Program-made: the position numbers and the translations under genes
In this document: in pieces, positions 10,976 to 20,872 of the stretch
Layout: every line of letters starts with the position of its first letter
Position numbering within the stretch: the first letter of the stretch is position 1
NCBI GenBank assembly: GCA_029945375.1
Contig: CM057063.1
Span: 2,972,422 to 3,036,421, forward strand
DNA from: Agaricus subrufescens
Lineage: Eukaryota > Basidiomycota > Agaricomycetes > Agaricales > Agaricaceae
DNA: 64,000 nucleotides
Direction of reading: 5' to 3'
Notes under the pieces: model-generated
The model's database searches: none
What the model was told of the DNA's origin: nothing
What the model saw: only the letters and a program-made list of their open reading frames with translations

Positions 10976-12768
10976 TTATGCACCCATATCAATATCACCA
11001 TCGCCACGGCCAGTGCCAACTCTATTAGACGGTTTAGATTTCTTGGTAGGAGAAGGAGGGATGGCCATATCATCAAAAGAATTGCTGCTTTCGTCATTGA
11101 TACCAGCAGCCTGGGCTCGCCTTTTGCCATTTCCTGCAGGAGTATGTGCAGTGCAAGCTGCCAGTGTGTTGGCAGGGTGAATTTGAATTTTGCGCAATAC
11201 TAGTTGATATATGCGTGAACCTTCACGGCCACGGCCAGCAGGTATGTCCCACCTGAACCAGAAGCATGCCATTAGTGTTTTGATTGGATAGAAAAAGGAA
11301 AAAAAGCGAAAGAAAGAAAGAAACAGCTTACAATTTCAGCACAAAATCGACCGTTACAGGAGTTAAATGAACAAGAGCTGCGTCCCATTCAGTTGGATGA
11401 ACAATGGTACCATTTTGGTTGCGTATTTCAGGAACATTAAAGCAGCTAGCCCAGAGGTGGGTGCGATCACCAACAAGATGAAAATAGCGTGTGCAAGAAT
11501 GAGCAGGCTGGGCCCAGTCGCCCAATGTGTAGCCTGGAGGGGCGTCATGTGGTGCTTTAGTAGTAGCAGACCTTGATGCTGCTTCGCGGAGCTTGCCTAA
11601 ATGCGAGGGTTAGTATTAAATTGGGTCAAGTGATTGCAACAATTAAGATACAAACTGGGGCTAGAAAATACAAGATCCGTGCCAGAGTCAGAGTCAGAGT
11701 CTCCTGACAAGTCGATAGCAGGAATTCCACTGGCACTTCCAGCAGGATCTGCTGCAGGAGTGAAGATTGGATCAGAGCGTATGAGGTATTGAAAGCAATC
11801 CTGGGCCATGTCAGCTTTATAAAAACCTCTGACAGCAGAGGTGTCTACGGCAAAAGGAAAACAAAACAAAACAAGAGCAGAAATATCAGCATCAAGATAT
11901 GCAGGGATGAATGGAGAGCTTACGCTGCTGGCGTCGCGCAGCACCAGCTTCATATTGTGTCTGCAGTTTGTATAGAAGTTTTTGAGCAGCTGATGCTGCT
12001 TTTAGTACTTCCGGGGGGTACGCATCGCGATCATCAGGAAGGCTGCGAAACCCAAACACGGCCCTCAGTTTCTTGAATTTATCATCGGTAATCTGTATGT
12101 GGTGGATTTGCAATTAATAGAGTGCGACTCGCATTAGCAGAAGCAGTGCAAACCTCTTCTCCATACAAATCAAAGTATTTCCCAGTCTTGACCCCCTGCA
12201 CGGTAATATCGACAAGGCATGGAAGGTGAACAACAAGCAAATCACCTGCATTTGTAAGCCAGTACTTAGCCCCATCTTTCATTTTGCTTGTAGTGTGCGG
12301 TTGACTAAAGTCAATTGAGGCCTGTAATTTGCGACCAGCAACCAGCGAAGTATCCATTGCATTTAGTAGCGATGAGCCTATAGGGCAGGCATCCGAGCAG
12401 CTGATGCCTGCATGGACGTGCATCAATAAAAGATTGAATGACCAAGCTATGCGTACTCACCACCTGCAACTTTGCTGTTAGCAAAATCGCTTCCCTCAAC
12501 ACCAGCATCACCTACCCCATCAATATTCAAGTCACTTGCAGCTATTCAAGTGGCAGTTATTCAAATAAGCAAGTGCATCAATTTAATCATGTGAAAGGCA
12601 GTTGAAAAAGATATTTGACTTACGCTGCAATTCTGTTGCACCTGCAGTAATAGTGGATGCGTCAGACAAAGCGTCTGCCATAGGTACACTAGAAGCAGCC
12701 TGAGGAGCAGCCGCAGTAGTAGGCTGCTTAGATAGCCGAGCCTTAGTATTACGCTTAGCAGATGCCAT
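10976..12768 (-). CDS. Unknown 459-aa protein, Helitron-linked; possible DNA-binding accessory
   Basis: A seven-exon model joins without a single phase conflict: 12624-12768, 12461-12541, 12154-12407, 11924-12092, 11656-11844, 11332-11596, 10976-11252. The start MASAKRNTKARLSK is basic. A central block (KYWLTNAGDLLVVHLPCLVD to YFDLYGEE) and a C-terminal block (TRYFHLVGDRTHLWASCFNVP to VTVDFVLKLWDIP and YQLVLRKIQIHP) look folded and beta-rich; between and after them lie Ser/Asp-rich and basic tails (SPTKKSKPS). I recognise no named family. The beta-rich pattern and the position between Helitron helicase and dioxygenase, on the same strand, suggest a nucleic-acid-binding helper, perhaps OB-fold-like as plant Helitron RPA proteins are. 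That is inference only. Confidence 0.7.
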
Positions 12769-13557
12769 AATAAAGCGAAAAGAAATAAAGCAGATGAAGA
12801 GCGAGGAAATGTTCCAGAGGCAGAATCTGGGTTGGCAAGCTGAAGATATTCTGAGCTAAAAGAGAGGGTATTTAATCGCTGCCTTTCTCCTGGGCAGAAG
12901 TTCATTATATACACATTTGATATGAGTTATTAAGGAAACTTGAAAAAAAGTACAGAAATGTGCGAGGCGACTAAATGGGAGTAGAAATGGCAGCGTATCT
13001 ACTCATAAAATTTAATATTCATGAATGGTTTAGTCAACTGAGACCGAAAAAATGAGGACTAGACTATTAGGAATTATTGAGACAAAAGAAATGTTCATGA
13101 GGACGCTACTTGAGGAGTTTCGGGTGCAAGAGATTAAAAAAGTTGAAGTCATACTAATTTTGATTTCTATTTTACAACTGCCACCGAGATAGCATGTGAT
13201 GCAACATGGCATAAGTGAGAAGTCTGAAAGAGATTTGCAACAAAAGGAATTAAGGTTGGAATGGAGAGATTTACGGGAAATGATGAAGCAATGTTGTTGC
13301 TGTTATGAAAAGTATGTTGATCCGACGTTTGGTGATATTTCCTGCTTTGGCTAGTAGCCACTACACTGCCTCCGCGCAATGCTGAATGCAGAGTACGGGC
13401 GCAGAAAAGGGTGAATTCCACCAAAAAAGAATCCATGCTTTTATATGCATAGAAAGATCAGGATAAATGGCTATTGGAAAATACAGGAAACGTCGCACAT
13501 CCAAAATAGAAATAAAAATAGCAGAATCTAGGCAGAGAGAGATTGGGTGAAGACATA
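12769..13557. other. Spacer between helicase 3' end and the unknown gene
   Basis: AT-rich, with short ORFs only. It should hold the promoter of the minus-strand gene starting at 12768. No motif stands out. Confidence 0.4.
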
Positions 13558-13847
13558 TTATGGCAAGCTGCACTCATGTTCGCTGTCAACAAGGGAATAT
13601 AGATAGACATGAGCATATTTACTACCAGAAGTCAATAGTGCTGGCATGGAAACTCCTTCTTTCTGCCAAATATTGAATGCAGAAGTCTCGAGGACAGGTG
13701 CACCATCATTTATCTGCCCATCGTAGATCCACATTTCTGCATTCCTTACAAATAACCTAGCACAGAAATGATAATCCCCATAGTATATGATAGCACTTAG
13801 TCGGTATTGGGCTTGGCCTAGTGAGCATGGCACTACTAAACTAGCAG
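13558..13847 (-). pseudogene. Helitron helicase C-terminus, severed by the copia insertion
   Basis: This minus-strand fragment continues the reading frame of the ORF ending in the 3' LTR at 35085: removing the copia element and one copy of the agcag duplication puts PSA next to SLVVPCSLGQ in frame. It contains YRLSAIIYYGDYHFCARLF and EMWIYDGQINDG, which resemble the His-box half of ubiquitin-specific-protease (C19-type) domains (the Y-H-F around the catalytic His). It ends at 13558. It cannot be expressed with its N-terminal half in the present arrangement. Confidence 0.8.
13843..13847 (+). repeat. Target-site duplication of the copia element, left copy
   Basis: agcag immediately before the TG of the 5' LTR; the same 5 bp follows the 3' LTR at 35091-35095. 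A 5-bp duplication is the usual length for copia integrases. Confidence 0.9.
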
Positions 13848-14211
13848 TGTTGACGAAATACCTCGAGTTATACGCTCGGTATGATGTGTATGAGCAACTA
13901 CTGTGCACTATGCACTATGCCACACCTTTTCAATCGTTTTATGCATGTTTACTGCGGACTCCTTCTGCGGACTCCTGTTTTACCTGTATGTTTCACATTA
14001 CCCTTTACCACTATGAGGTTCTTTGTCGAGTATATAAACCCTATGTATATTCCATAGAATAACAGTTCAGTTTCCTCTCTCACTTCGCTCTACAAGCTCT
14101 CTCAGCTCTACAAGTTCTATCTACTACCGCAATCCACCTACCGCTTAGGATTATAGCAATGTGAGTCTATCTGATCTCCATGCTGCAGGTAGCAGCTCTG
14201 CTTTATCAACA
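13848..14211 (+). repeat. Copia 5' LTR
   Basis: 364 bp, bounded by TGTTGA and TCAACA, which form a 6-bp terminal inverted repeat. It differs from the 3' LTR only near 14172, where TG stands for CG. A TATATAAA box lies at 14031-14038. An internal ctgcggactcct duplication is present. Confidence 0.95.
14031..14038 (+). promoter_or_regulatory. LTR TATA box
   Basis: TATATAAA within the LTR, repeated at 34910-34917 in the 3' LTR. It would drive the genomic RNA of the copia element. Confidence 0.65.
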
Positions 14212-14223
14212 GGTTATGGGCCC
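14212..14223 (+). other. Copia primer binding site (half initiator tRNA-Met type)
   Basis: GGTTATGGGCCC directly abuts the 5' LTR. It is complementary to the anticodon stem-loop of eukaryotic initiator tRNA-Met (GGGCCCAUAACC), not to a tRNA 3' end. Drosophila copia and yeast Ty5 are known to prime from such a half tRNA. Confidence 0.75.
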
Positions 14224-14488
14224 CGCAATCGCTCTCGCCATTCCGGCTTGAGATACGATCTGTGGATCTATTTTAGATCTCGCTTCTCTGAAGCTTGAGT
14301 TCTATATTTATCCCAATCGCTCGCTGTTGAAATGAGTTGATAGCCTTTGTTGGATTCTATATATAACCTTAGATAGAGTTTGTCGTACCCTAGATTACAT
14401 TTACTGACTGCCGGGTTGCAGGGCCGCAAACGGAATCTCCGTCAACACTCTCCCCAAACTCACTGGTGTTGACAACTGGGACAGTTGG

Positions 14489-15487
14489 TTGCACCGTGTT
14501 AGGAACGTCCTCATCTTGATGAGGCACCCCGGTACCACCCTTTCTGCGTGGGAAGTCTCCGGGTCAGACAAGGCCTTACCCAAGGTCCCTGAACCCAAGA
14601 GCGACAACGATGTCGACGGCCTTGAAGCTCTTTTGAAAGAGACCAATGCCAGAGACGCTCTCTCCTTGCAGGCAACTGCAGTGATCGAGAGTGCTCTTCC
14701 CGATCATATGATCAGGGAAAGCTTCGCTGATGCCAAGGCCCTCTGGGCCAAACTCAAAGAGACTTACGGGATTCGTGGACCTTCCTTCGTTTATTCTAAA
14801 CTGATGGAAGCCATGACATTCAAAGTTCCTGATGTAGCCGATCCATCTGGATCCATCACGCATCTTCGCGCAATCTTCTCTCAAATCTCCGATGCGGGGG
14901 CTCCTATTCACGAGTCCCTTCAAGTGATGATGCTACTTAACACATTGCCACCACGCCTTGAAGGCGTGACTTCAGTTATGCTGGCCTCTTCAAAGAAGGT
15001 CACTGATATGGAATTTGATGCCGCACGAGATGCGATTATGGGTGCCTGGCGCAACCCTCATTCTACTGCTAATGCAGCCAAGTTTAGACAACAAGGCCAG
15101 CAGAAACCACAGTGGAACCGTAATAACGGTCAACCACAAGCTTCTGGGTCGAAGCCTCCGGCTCCCCAACAACAGAAGCAACAGCAGCAGCAGAAGCCGG
15201 CTCAACAGAGTCCTTCTGGCCAGAACAATGGCAATGAGAAGAAGCGCAAGCGCACATGAGGCCGAGGCAAAGGCAAGGGCAAGAACCAAGGTGGTGTCGC
15301 CCAAATCGAGGAAGTGCCTGCAGATTACAATGCGGCATCCGCGATTGCCTTCCCCATGGTAGCCGAAGTACCGGCTCCTTCCACACGCTCCCTGGTGGAG
15401 CGCATACGTCAAGGAAAGGTCGAGAACATGACGATGGGATCTACTCCTATCTCCGCTCCTTCCGGTGCGTTTTCTCCCCATCGGTAG
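14489..15487 (+). pseudogene. Copia gag-like ORF with an in-frame TGA, cut by the KDZ insertion
   Basis: The first ORF (14489-15259, about 256 aa) resembles the UBN2-type gag of copia elements: MEAMTF-like region after SFVYSKLM, HLRAIFSQISDAG, LLNTLPPRLEG, then a Gln-rich basic tail (QQQKQQQQQ, KKRKR). Coding probably begins upstream of 14489, near the NVDNWDSWL-like segment around 14460. TGA at 15257-15259 is followed in the same frame by a further protein-like stretch (GRGKGKGKNQGG, then IAFPMVAEVPAPSTRSLVERI) up to the KDZ TIR at 15489. CGA to TGA would explain the stop. Gag packages the RNA into virus-like particles. Confidence 0.75.
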
Positions 15488-15488
15488 A

Positions 15489-15534
15489 ATTAACGGCGAT
15501 TAATCGCCCATGGCTATAGCCATGAATCACGATA
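15489..15534 (+). repeat. KDZ left terminal inverted repeat
   Basis: 46 bp, matching the reverse complement of 29513-29557 except for one extra T. It contains two perfect palindromes, GGCGATTAATCGCC and CATGGCTATAGCCATG, so each end can fold on itself. Confidence 0.93.
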
Positions 15535-15589
15535 CATGGCTAATAATCGGGCGTTATCGTGATTATTACCCACGTATCTATAATTGTGG

Positions 15590-15772
15590 GGTAGAGCAGA
15601 CTATGCGAGAATAATCATGTTTAATTGTTAATTGTAGGCAGAGCAGACTATGCGAGAATAATCATGCTTAATTGTTAATTGTAGGCAGAACAGACTATGC
15701 GAGAATAATCATGCTTAATTGTTAATTGTAGGCAGAGTAGATTAGGCCGAAATAATCATGTTTAATTAGTGG
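15590..15772 (+). repeat. Subterminal tandem array, four 47-bp units
   Basis: Three near-perfect and one diverged copy of a 47-bp unit that contains gcgagaataatcatg and ttaattgttaattgta. Copies differ mainly by C/T and A/G changes. The likely role is transposase binding, by analogy with other large transposons. Confidence 0.85.
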
Positions 15773-15862
15773 GGGGTAGGTGGTACGAGAATAATCATGT
15801 TTAATTGGTATTATAAAATCTTGATGAAACGGAATATTTTGAATCTAGGACTCGTGATTTAG

Positions 15863-16078
15863 ATAATCATGATTACCTTGTGCTGCTAGTGGGTGTATGT
15901 CCGGATAATCATGATTAAAGTGATATTCATGGTTCAGTGTGTGTGGGATATAATCATGATTAAAGTGTTTCCTGCTCACAATGTGTGGATGAGCTAGATA
16001 ATCACGATTAGCATTAAGCCCATGATAATCATGATTATCAGAGATCGCGGTATGGGGTTATGAGATAATCATGATTAT
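15863..16078 (+). repeat. Six palindromic ATAATCATGATTA motifs
   Basis: The palindrome occurs at 15863, 15905, 15950, 15998 (with CACG in place of CATG), 16025 and 16065. Shorter relatives (aataatcacgata, gattatcacgataa) occur at the other end of the element, 29385-29520. The spacing of about 40-50 bp suggests a protein-binding array. Confidence 0.8.
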
Positions 16079-16296
16079 CTAAACATTAATCATGCTTTCA
16101 ATTAAACGATAATTGGACAACGGCATTCAAATAAACATGATTTCAGGGCTCAAAGCACACCTATTCATTTTAAGGGAGACGGCGGGACTTCTTATGGGGT
16201 CGAGGACTATCTTCTTCTGACACATAGGCCCATCGCTTACTAACGGGAACTCTACAGTGAAATAATGAGACCGGTTGTAGAGGATAATGCTTGGAC

Positions 16297-18113
16297 TCAC
16301 TTTGTGCGAGGTGCCTGATTCTTGTCAGTCACGGGACCCGTCTGCTTCGGTGGTCTTTTAGAGCGTGCTGAAGCCCGAATAGGCTGTGTGTTTGATTTTC
16401 CTTGCCTTGGGCGTGGCTTCCGAGTTCCCACTGGAACAGGTAAGTCATCGGGGGAGGGGACTGGAGCCTCAGTTGACGAGACATTTTGATTGGCTGGTAA
16501 AGCCCGGGAAGAGCCAGAGTCTGAGTCATCGAGTCGTGTGGAGGTGGAGTCAAGTGCAGGGGTGTGCACGGCGTCTCCGAGGGCAGGGATGGGCTCAGGC
16601 AGAGGTGCTGGTGCAAAGGAGGGGGCGCGTACAAGAGCGGGAATGGGTTCTGGTAGAGATATGGGCGCGGATGATTGGGCGTGCTTGAAGGCATGGCCAG
16701 GATCCAGAACAGAGGGAGGGGTTGGCTCGGGACTTGGCACAGGGGTGGGTACATGCTCAGGGGTAGGGATGCGGCCAGGGATAAAGGTAGGCTCGGGCAG
16801 AGGTAATAACTCGGAGAGAGGCTCGGGGGAAGGCACAGGGATGGGAGCCGGTTCAGGGAGAGGCACAGGGATGGGAGCCGGCTCAGGGAGAGGCACAGGG
16901 TTGGGAGCCAGCTCGGGGAGAGAGATGAGGGCAGGGGAAAGTGCCCGGGGATTAGCTTCTTGGCCGAGAGAAGTCGACGTAATAGCCTTGTTTGTAGCCA
17001 CTCCTGTTCTGTAAAAATCATGATTAAGAAGTTCATTATGCGAGAAAGAAAAGTGTTTTACTCCGCTGTTGATGTTGAAGGGGTGCCGCTACCGTCGGAG
17101 GTAGCATCTGATACTTCATGTACTAGAAAAAAATCGGTGAGGAACTGTTCATCAGTAATAGTAGCCTTCAGCTTACAAGGGAGAGCTATATCAGCCAGAG
17201 TTGCAAGATAGCCACTCAGGTGGGCGTCATACCGCTCATTGAAGGGGCTACAGTGTGCAATGTAATCATTATCATTGCTGACAAAAAACCTGAGGATACT
17301 CTCAGCGAGATTCTTTCGCAGTAAGTGTGACTCACTTGTGTTCCTTTATTTGATTCGAGCAATGTCGATAGGCCATCGTGATAAAAACTATTGCATCACC
17401 GTATTCCCTTCGTTCCCATCCTAGAAGGCGTCGAACAGCTTCACTAGCCTTATCACATAGTTCGCCTTGCGAGCTGTGTAACGTTTAGCATGAACAAGTA
17501 GATACGAATTAATCAGACGTACGCAAGTATTTCCGCTCGTGTGGGAGGTTCGGCACGTCTCATGGCATCTTCTTTAAGCTGAGCTTTAAGGGCGGAACGT
17601 TCCGCCGCAGATAACGTTTCTACTCGATCCGTGACCGCTTGATTCCACTTCGCTATATATGTATCAGGTACGTTGGGATTAGGCTCCTTCGCTGTGAGGG
17701 TAAGTTCGTCCTTGTGTTGGTTGATGACCAGGTCTCTGATACAGGGAGCTCTGGAAGACTCGGATCCCGTGTTGATTCTTTCCTGCACAGGTTTGCGTCG
17801 AATGCTGATACCATGTTTGGTACATTGGTTCTTGTACCAGTTGTGTATTTGCTACTCCAGATCATTAGTGTACTATAATACCTAGGTTCAGAATATTACA
17901 TACTGCGTTTTCCTGTGAAGTTGTCTGGCGCGTCTTACGGAAATGAGGAATAGCGACGCCGTCAACCCACGCAGTGAGATTAGACCATGCCATTGTCCCT
18001 GGCTTCGAGTCAATACCCCTACGCATGTCAAAACAGTCGTCCAGCATTTCCGCAAGTACGACTTTATCCGCATGACTGAGAGCTTTCAAACCTGCGGAGT
18101 TCTTTCTGCCCAT
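16297..18113 (-). CDS. KDZ-element cargo: protein with conserved N-terminal part and Pro-Glu repeat tail
   Basis: A multi-exon gene on the minus strand starts at 18113 (MGRKNSAGLKALSHADK). Exons 17904-18113 and 17523-17782 join in phase to a segment beginning at 17473 (ASQGELCDKASEAVRRLLGW). Exons 17062-17334 and 16297-17008 form the 3' part and join in phase. The link between 17473 and 17334 is not resolved: no donor gives the right phase, so either a frameshift or an unusual splice is present. The last exon encodes repeats of PLPEPAPIPVP type and a basic tail (SARSKRPPKQTG). This architecture is common beside KDZ transposases in Agaricomycetes. The function is unknown; the tail is surely disordered. 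Confidence 0.6.
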
Positions 18114-18879
18114 GGTAGAGAAGGTTTCAGAGAAGCAGGCACGCGTCGAAGGAGAAAGTGTGGACTGAGGGACAAGATAGAAAATTGGGGCGACAGGAGT
18201 GGAAGGAAAAAGTGGGCGACGTTCAAATCCAATTACACGTATAAGTCTTAACAGTCAGTCCTGGAAAAGCCTACGAATATATTCTCATATAAGGACTAGT
18301 ACGAACATGTGGTTGCCAAATTTTCCCAATATCTCACTTAAGATCCTAGCATCTACCAGAGATGACCACGAAATTTGATAGATTTTCGTACGATTGCCTG
18401 TTTTACTGCTCAAAATTTGGTATCTGAGATATAGTTTGCCTATACACACCATCGTTAACCCCTCCGTCTTCCATTGGTGTACGTCAAACGGCCATAGATC
18501 TTGAAATCTTCATTGAGTTGCTCATATCCGACTGAGGGTGAACCTGCCGCCACCAATAGTTCCTGGTGTTTCACTTCGGGCACTGCGTAGAAGTCGGAGA
18601 CCACCGTATGTCTCGAAAATTTTACTGAGTTGCCCACATCGCGCCTCGGAAATCTAATCGTTGGGGGGATCTGCAGGCTTGAATTTCTTGCCCACATTAA
18701 CTCTAGATCTGACCCGCAGAACCTAGATTTAATGGGGATTTTGAATTTTGTATGACATCTCCTTCGGCCGCGAAATCAGACCAAGAAATTAACATTAGTA
18801 GTCGGAAAGCACCCCTATCTTGAAAGATCCATGTTTGGCTGCATGAAACACACAACAGTAAAATTGGCTCTACTACTGA
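18114..18879. other. Spacer inside the KDZ element
   Basis: This holds the divergent 5' flank of the Pro-Glu gene and a lone 80-codon ORF (18455-18697, minus) with no recognisable features. No gene can be supported. Confidence 0.4.
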
Positions 18880-19623
18880 CTAAGAAGGATACATTCCAAA
18901 GTTCGTTACATCTACTTCAGCATATTTCAGGAATATGTCTTTGTGATCGCCATAAGCATATTCTGCGCTCCATTTGAGGGGCACCCAGGTTTGGGCACAG
19001 GGATCGAATGCATGTACGTCATGAGGGTATTTAATACCTTTTTCCTTCAACAACACGCGATAATCCACAAGTCGGATAGGCTTGGTGGAATCGCTTAAGA
19101 AAGGGATGAGAACTGGGGATTCCTCAGACTATAATAGTTAAATTTAGTTATTATTAAATGGAGAGAGAGAGATTATACCTTAATCCAAAAGACGAAAACC
19201 TTCACAACCGGGCGGTTCTCAGCGGACTGTGCTACGGCTGACGCGCCTCCCGCCCGCTTTGGCGCTAGAGACCGGCGTTTATCAATGAGAGCACGGAATT
19301 CCTCATTATTTTTGACGAGGTCGTGGACGTCTATAGTTGATCTAGAGAAATAAATCCGATTGCATGCCTTGCACTGGTGATATTGGTTATACAAGCGACA
19401 GAACAAAGTACAAAGAACTTACGAAGGAGAACCACTTCCCGGCATGAGACAAGGAAGGATCGCTTTGGCTTGTACATAGCCTCTTCGATCTCAATGAATG
19501 TTTTGGGCAGAGAGAACCAGAGGGAGGGGCCCCCGCTTGTTTCAGCAGAAACTTGCGGATTTTCGCTTCGTTCTCCCTTCGGAGTACGGTGACACTTTCC
19601 TGGGTCGACTTAGAGCGTTGCAT
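18880..19623 (-). CDS. KDZ-element cargo: small unknown protein with a CxxC motif
   Basis: Three exons (19423-19623, 19179-19373, 18880-19128) join in phase to about 214 aa, starting MQRSKSTQESVTVLRRENEAK. The second exon begins CKACNRIYFSRS, a CxxC pair that could be half of a zinc site; no matching second pair is obvious. A compact C-terminal region follows (IRLVDYRVLLKEKGIKYP, WVPLKWSAEYAYGD). No family is recognised. The gene stands divergent from the neighbouring plus-strand gene at 19946, leaving about 320 bp for a shared promoter region. Confidence 0.6.
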
Positions 19624-19945
19624 GGAGTTTCAGCTTCATGCGATGGTAGTTAATATAAGTTACTAAAACCCCGACACATACGTTTAATCTCATTCAATTC
19701 CCTAGACTTATAGCTTAGGCCTAGATTTACTGTCGATCTGTCTGAAGAGATTTGTAGTTGAGACCTAGATATGTTGCTGATCATTCTGAAATTTTTTTGG
19801 GTGCAGGGTCGACGGTCATCTCATTGTAAGGCTAGCTTGGTCAATAAGTAAAAGAAAAGACAATATTTGTACAAAAAATAATGCTCGGCCGAACTATATT
19901 ATTGGTCTCGATAGAAGTTTCGAGTACCAGAGTCCACCCCGCACG

Positions 19946-20872
19946 ATGCACTACATCCTCTTAGGAAACGAGACGGCGCCTCCTGTTTGCCGCGACTCAG
20001 TCATTAGGGTCGAGAATACTCTCCCCGTCACTACCGACGATACCGAATCACCTGGGACCCCAAGTGATGATAGGAGTTCCCCTTTCCCTCCCCTTCTTTC
20101 TTCTTCTGACCTCCCGGATATCGAGGAGTTTCTGGAGTACCACAAACAGTTGCGATTATCCAGGGAGAGGAGGGCCAGCTTGTCATCCCTCCCAAACTCT
20201 TCCCTTCCGTCTTCTCCTGTCGCCGAGAGAGGTTCTTCGCCAGAAGAAGACTCGGTTCCCGGTGTTATCTATTTCTATGAAAAGGTACTCACTTCCTCAA
20301 TCATTTACCAATCCAATTACTTATTCTACTAGGCCGGAGAGGAACCCTCTCACTTTGAGATACCTTCGAGCAGCGGGTTTTTCTGTCCTATCAACAGCTT
20401 GCCCTTTCTTGATCAAACCCGAATCATCACCCACCCTCTCAAGGTATACGATACAATGAAAGGGGGCTTCGTCGATCTACCCCCTACCGCATTCTGGCGC
20501 CAGTATTCCCGTAGCCAGTACTTGATCGTGAAGGAAAAAATTATCGCGAACCGTGATTGCCCCGGGCTTAGCATACTAATTAGGAATCTTGAGGACCCTG
20601 TTGATCTTATGTCCCGGGATGATGTATGCCGTGATAGTTGGCAGCGAAGTCAAGTCAGACCTCCTCGAGTCCCCTCACCGGAGTTGGTCCGATTCCATCA
20701 ACTCTCATACGCTGATATAGGCATCCAAACGATTGAGCCAACCGAGGGGAAGAAGCGGAAATGCGACGAAATCGAGATTAATGGTTTCGAGCCGCTTCGT
20801 AAGGTTTCAAGGTTGTTGGTAGGGGGGAGTGGTGATTCCTTCAATGACCCGATTGTTCTTATGGGTGATTAA
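19946..20872 (+). CDS. KDZ-element cargo: unknown Ser/Pro/acidic protein
   Basis: Two exons (19946-20284, 20333-20872) with a canonical 48-nt intron give about 292 aa. The N-terminal half is Ser/Pro/Asp-rich and likely disordered (LSSSDLPDIEEFLEYHKQ). The second half has a compact segment (FVDLPPTAFWRQYSRSQYLI) and a basic run GKKRKCDEIE that could be a nuclear localisation signal. No family is recognised. Its place between TIRs with the transposase suggests a transposon function such as regulation or target choice, but nothing in the sequence shows which. Confidence 0.65.

Noticed and set aside
13558..13908. A separate small gene at the left copia boundary
   Set aside because: Its upstream part is LTR sequence, and the rest rejoins the helicase ORF in frame across the copia element, so it is the helicase C-terminus.
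14990..15481. Minus-strand and third-frame ORFs over the copia gag region
   Set aside because: They are shadows of the gag frame, which alone has a gag-like order and a Gln-rich basic tail.
15590..15772. CRISPR-like array of 47-bp units
   Set aside because: The units are contiguous tandem copies without spacers and sit at a transposon end in a eukaryotic genome.
16329..17036. Second 235-codon frame over the Pro-Glu gene (Leu/Pro/Ser-rich)
   Set aside because: The PLPEPAPIPVP-type repeat frame joins the upstream exon in phase; the other frame is its out-of-register reading.
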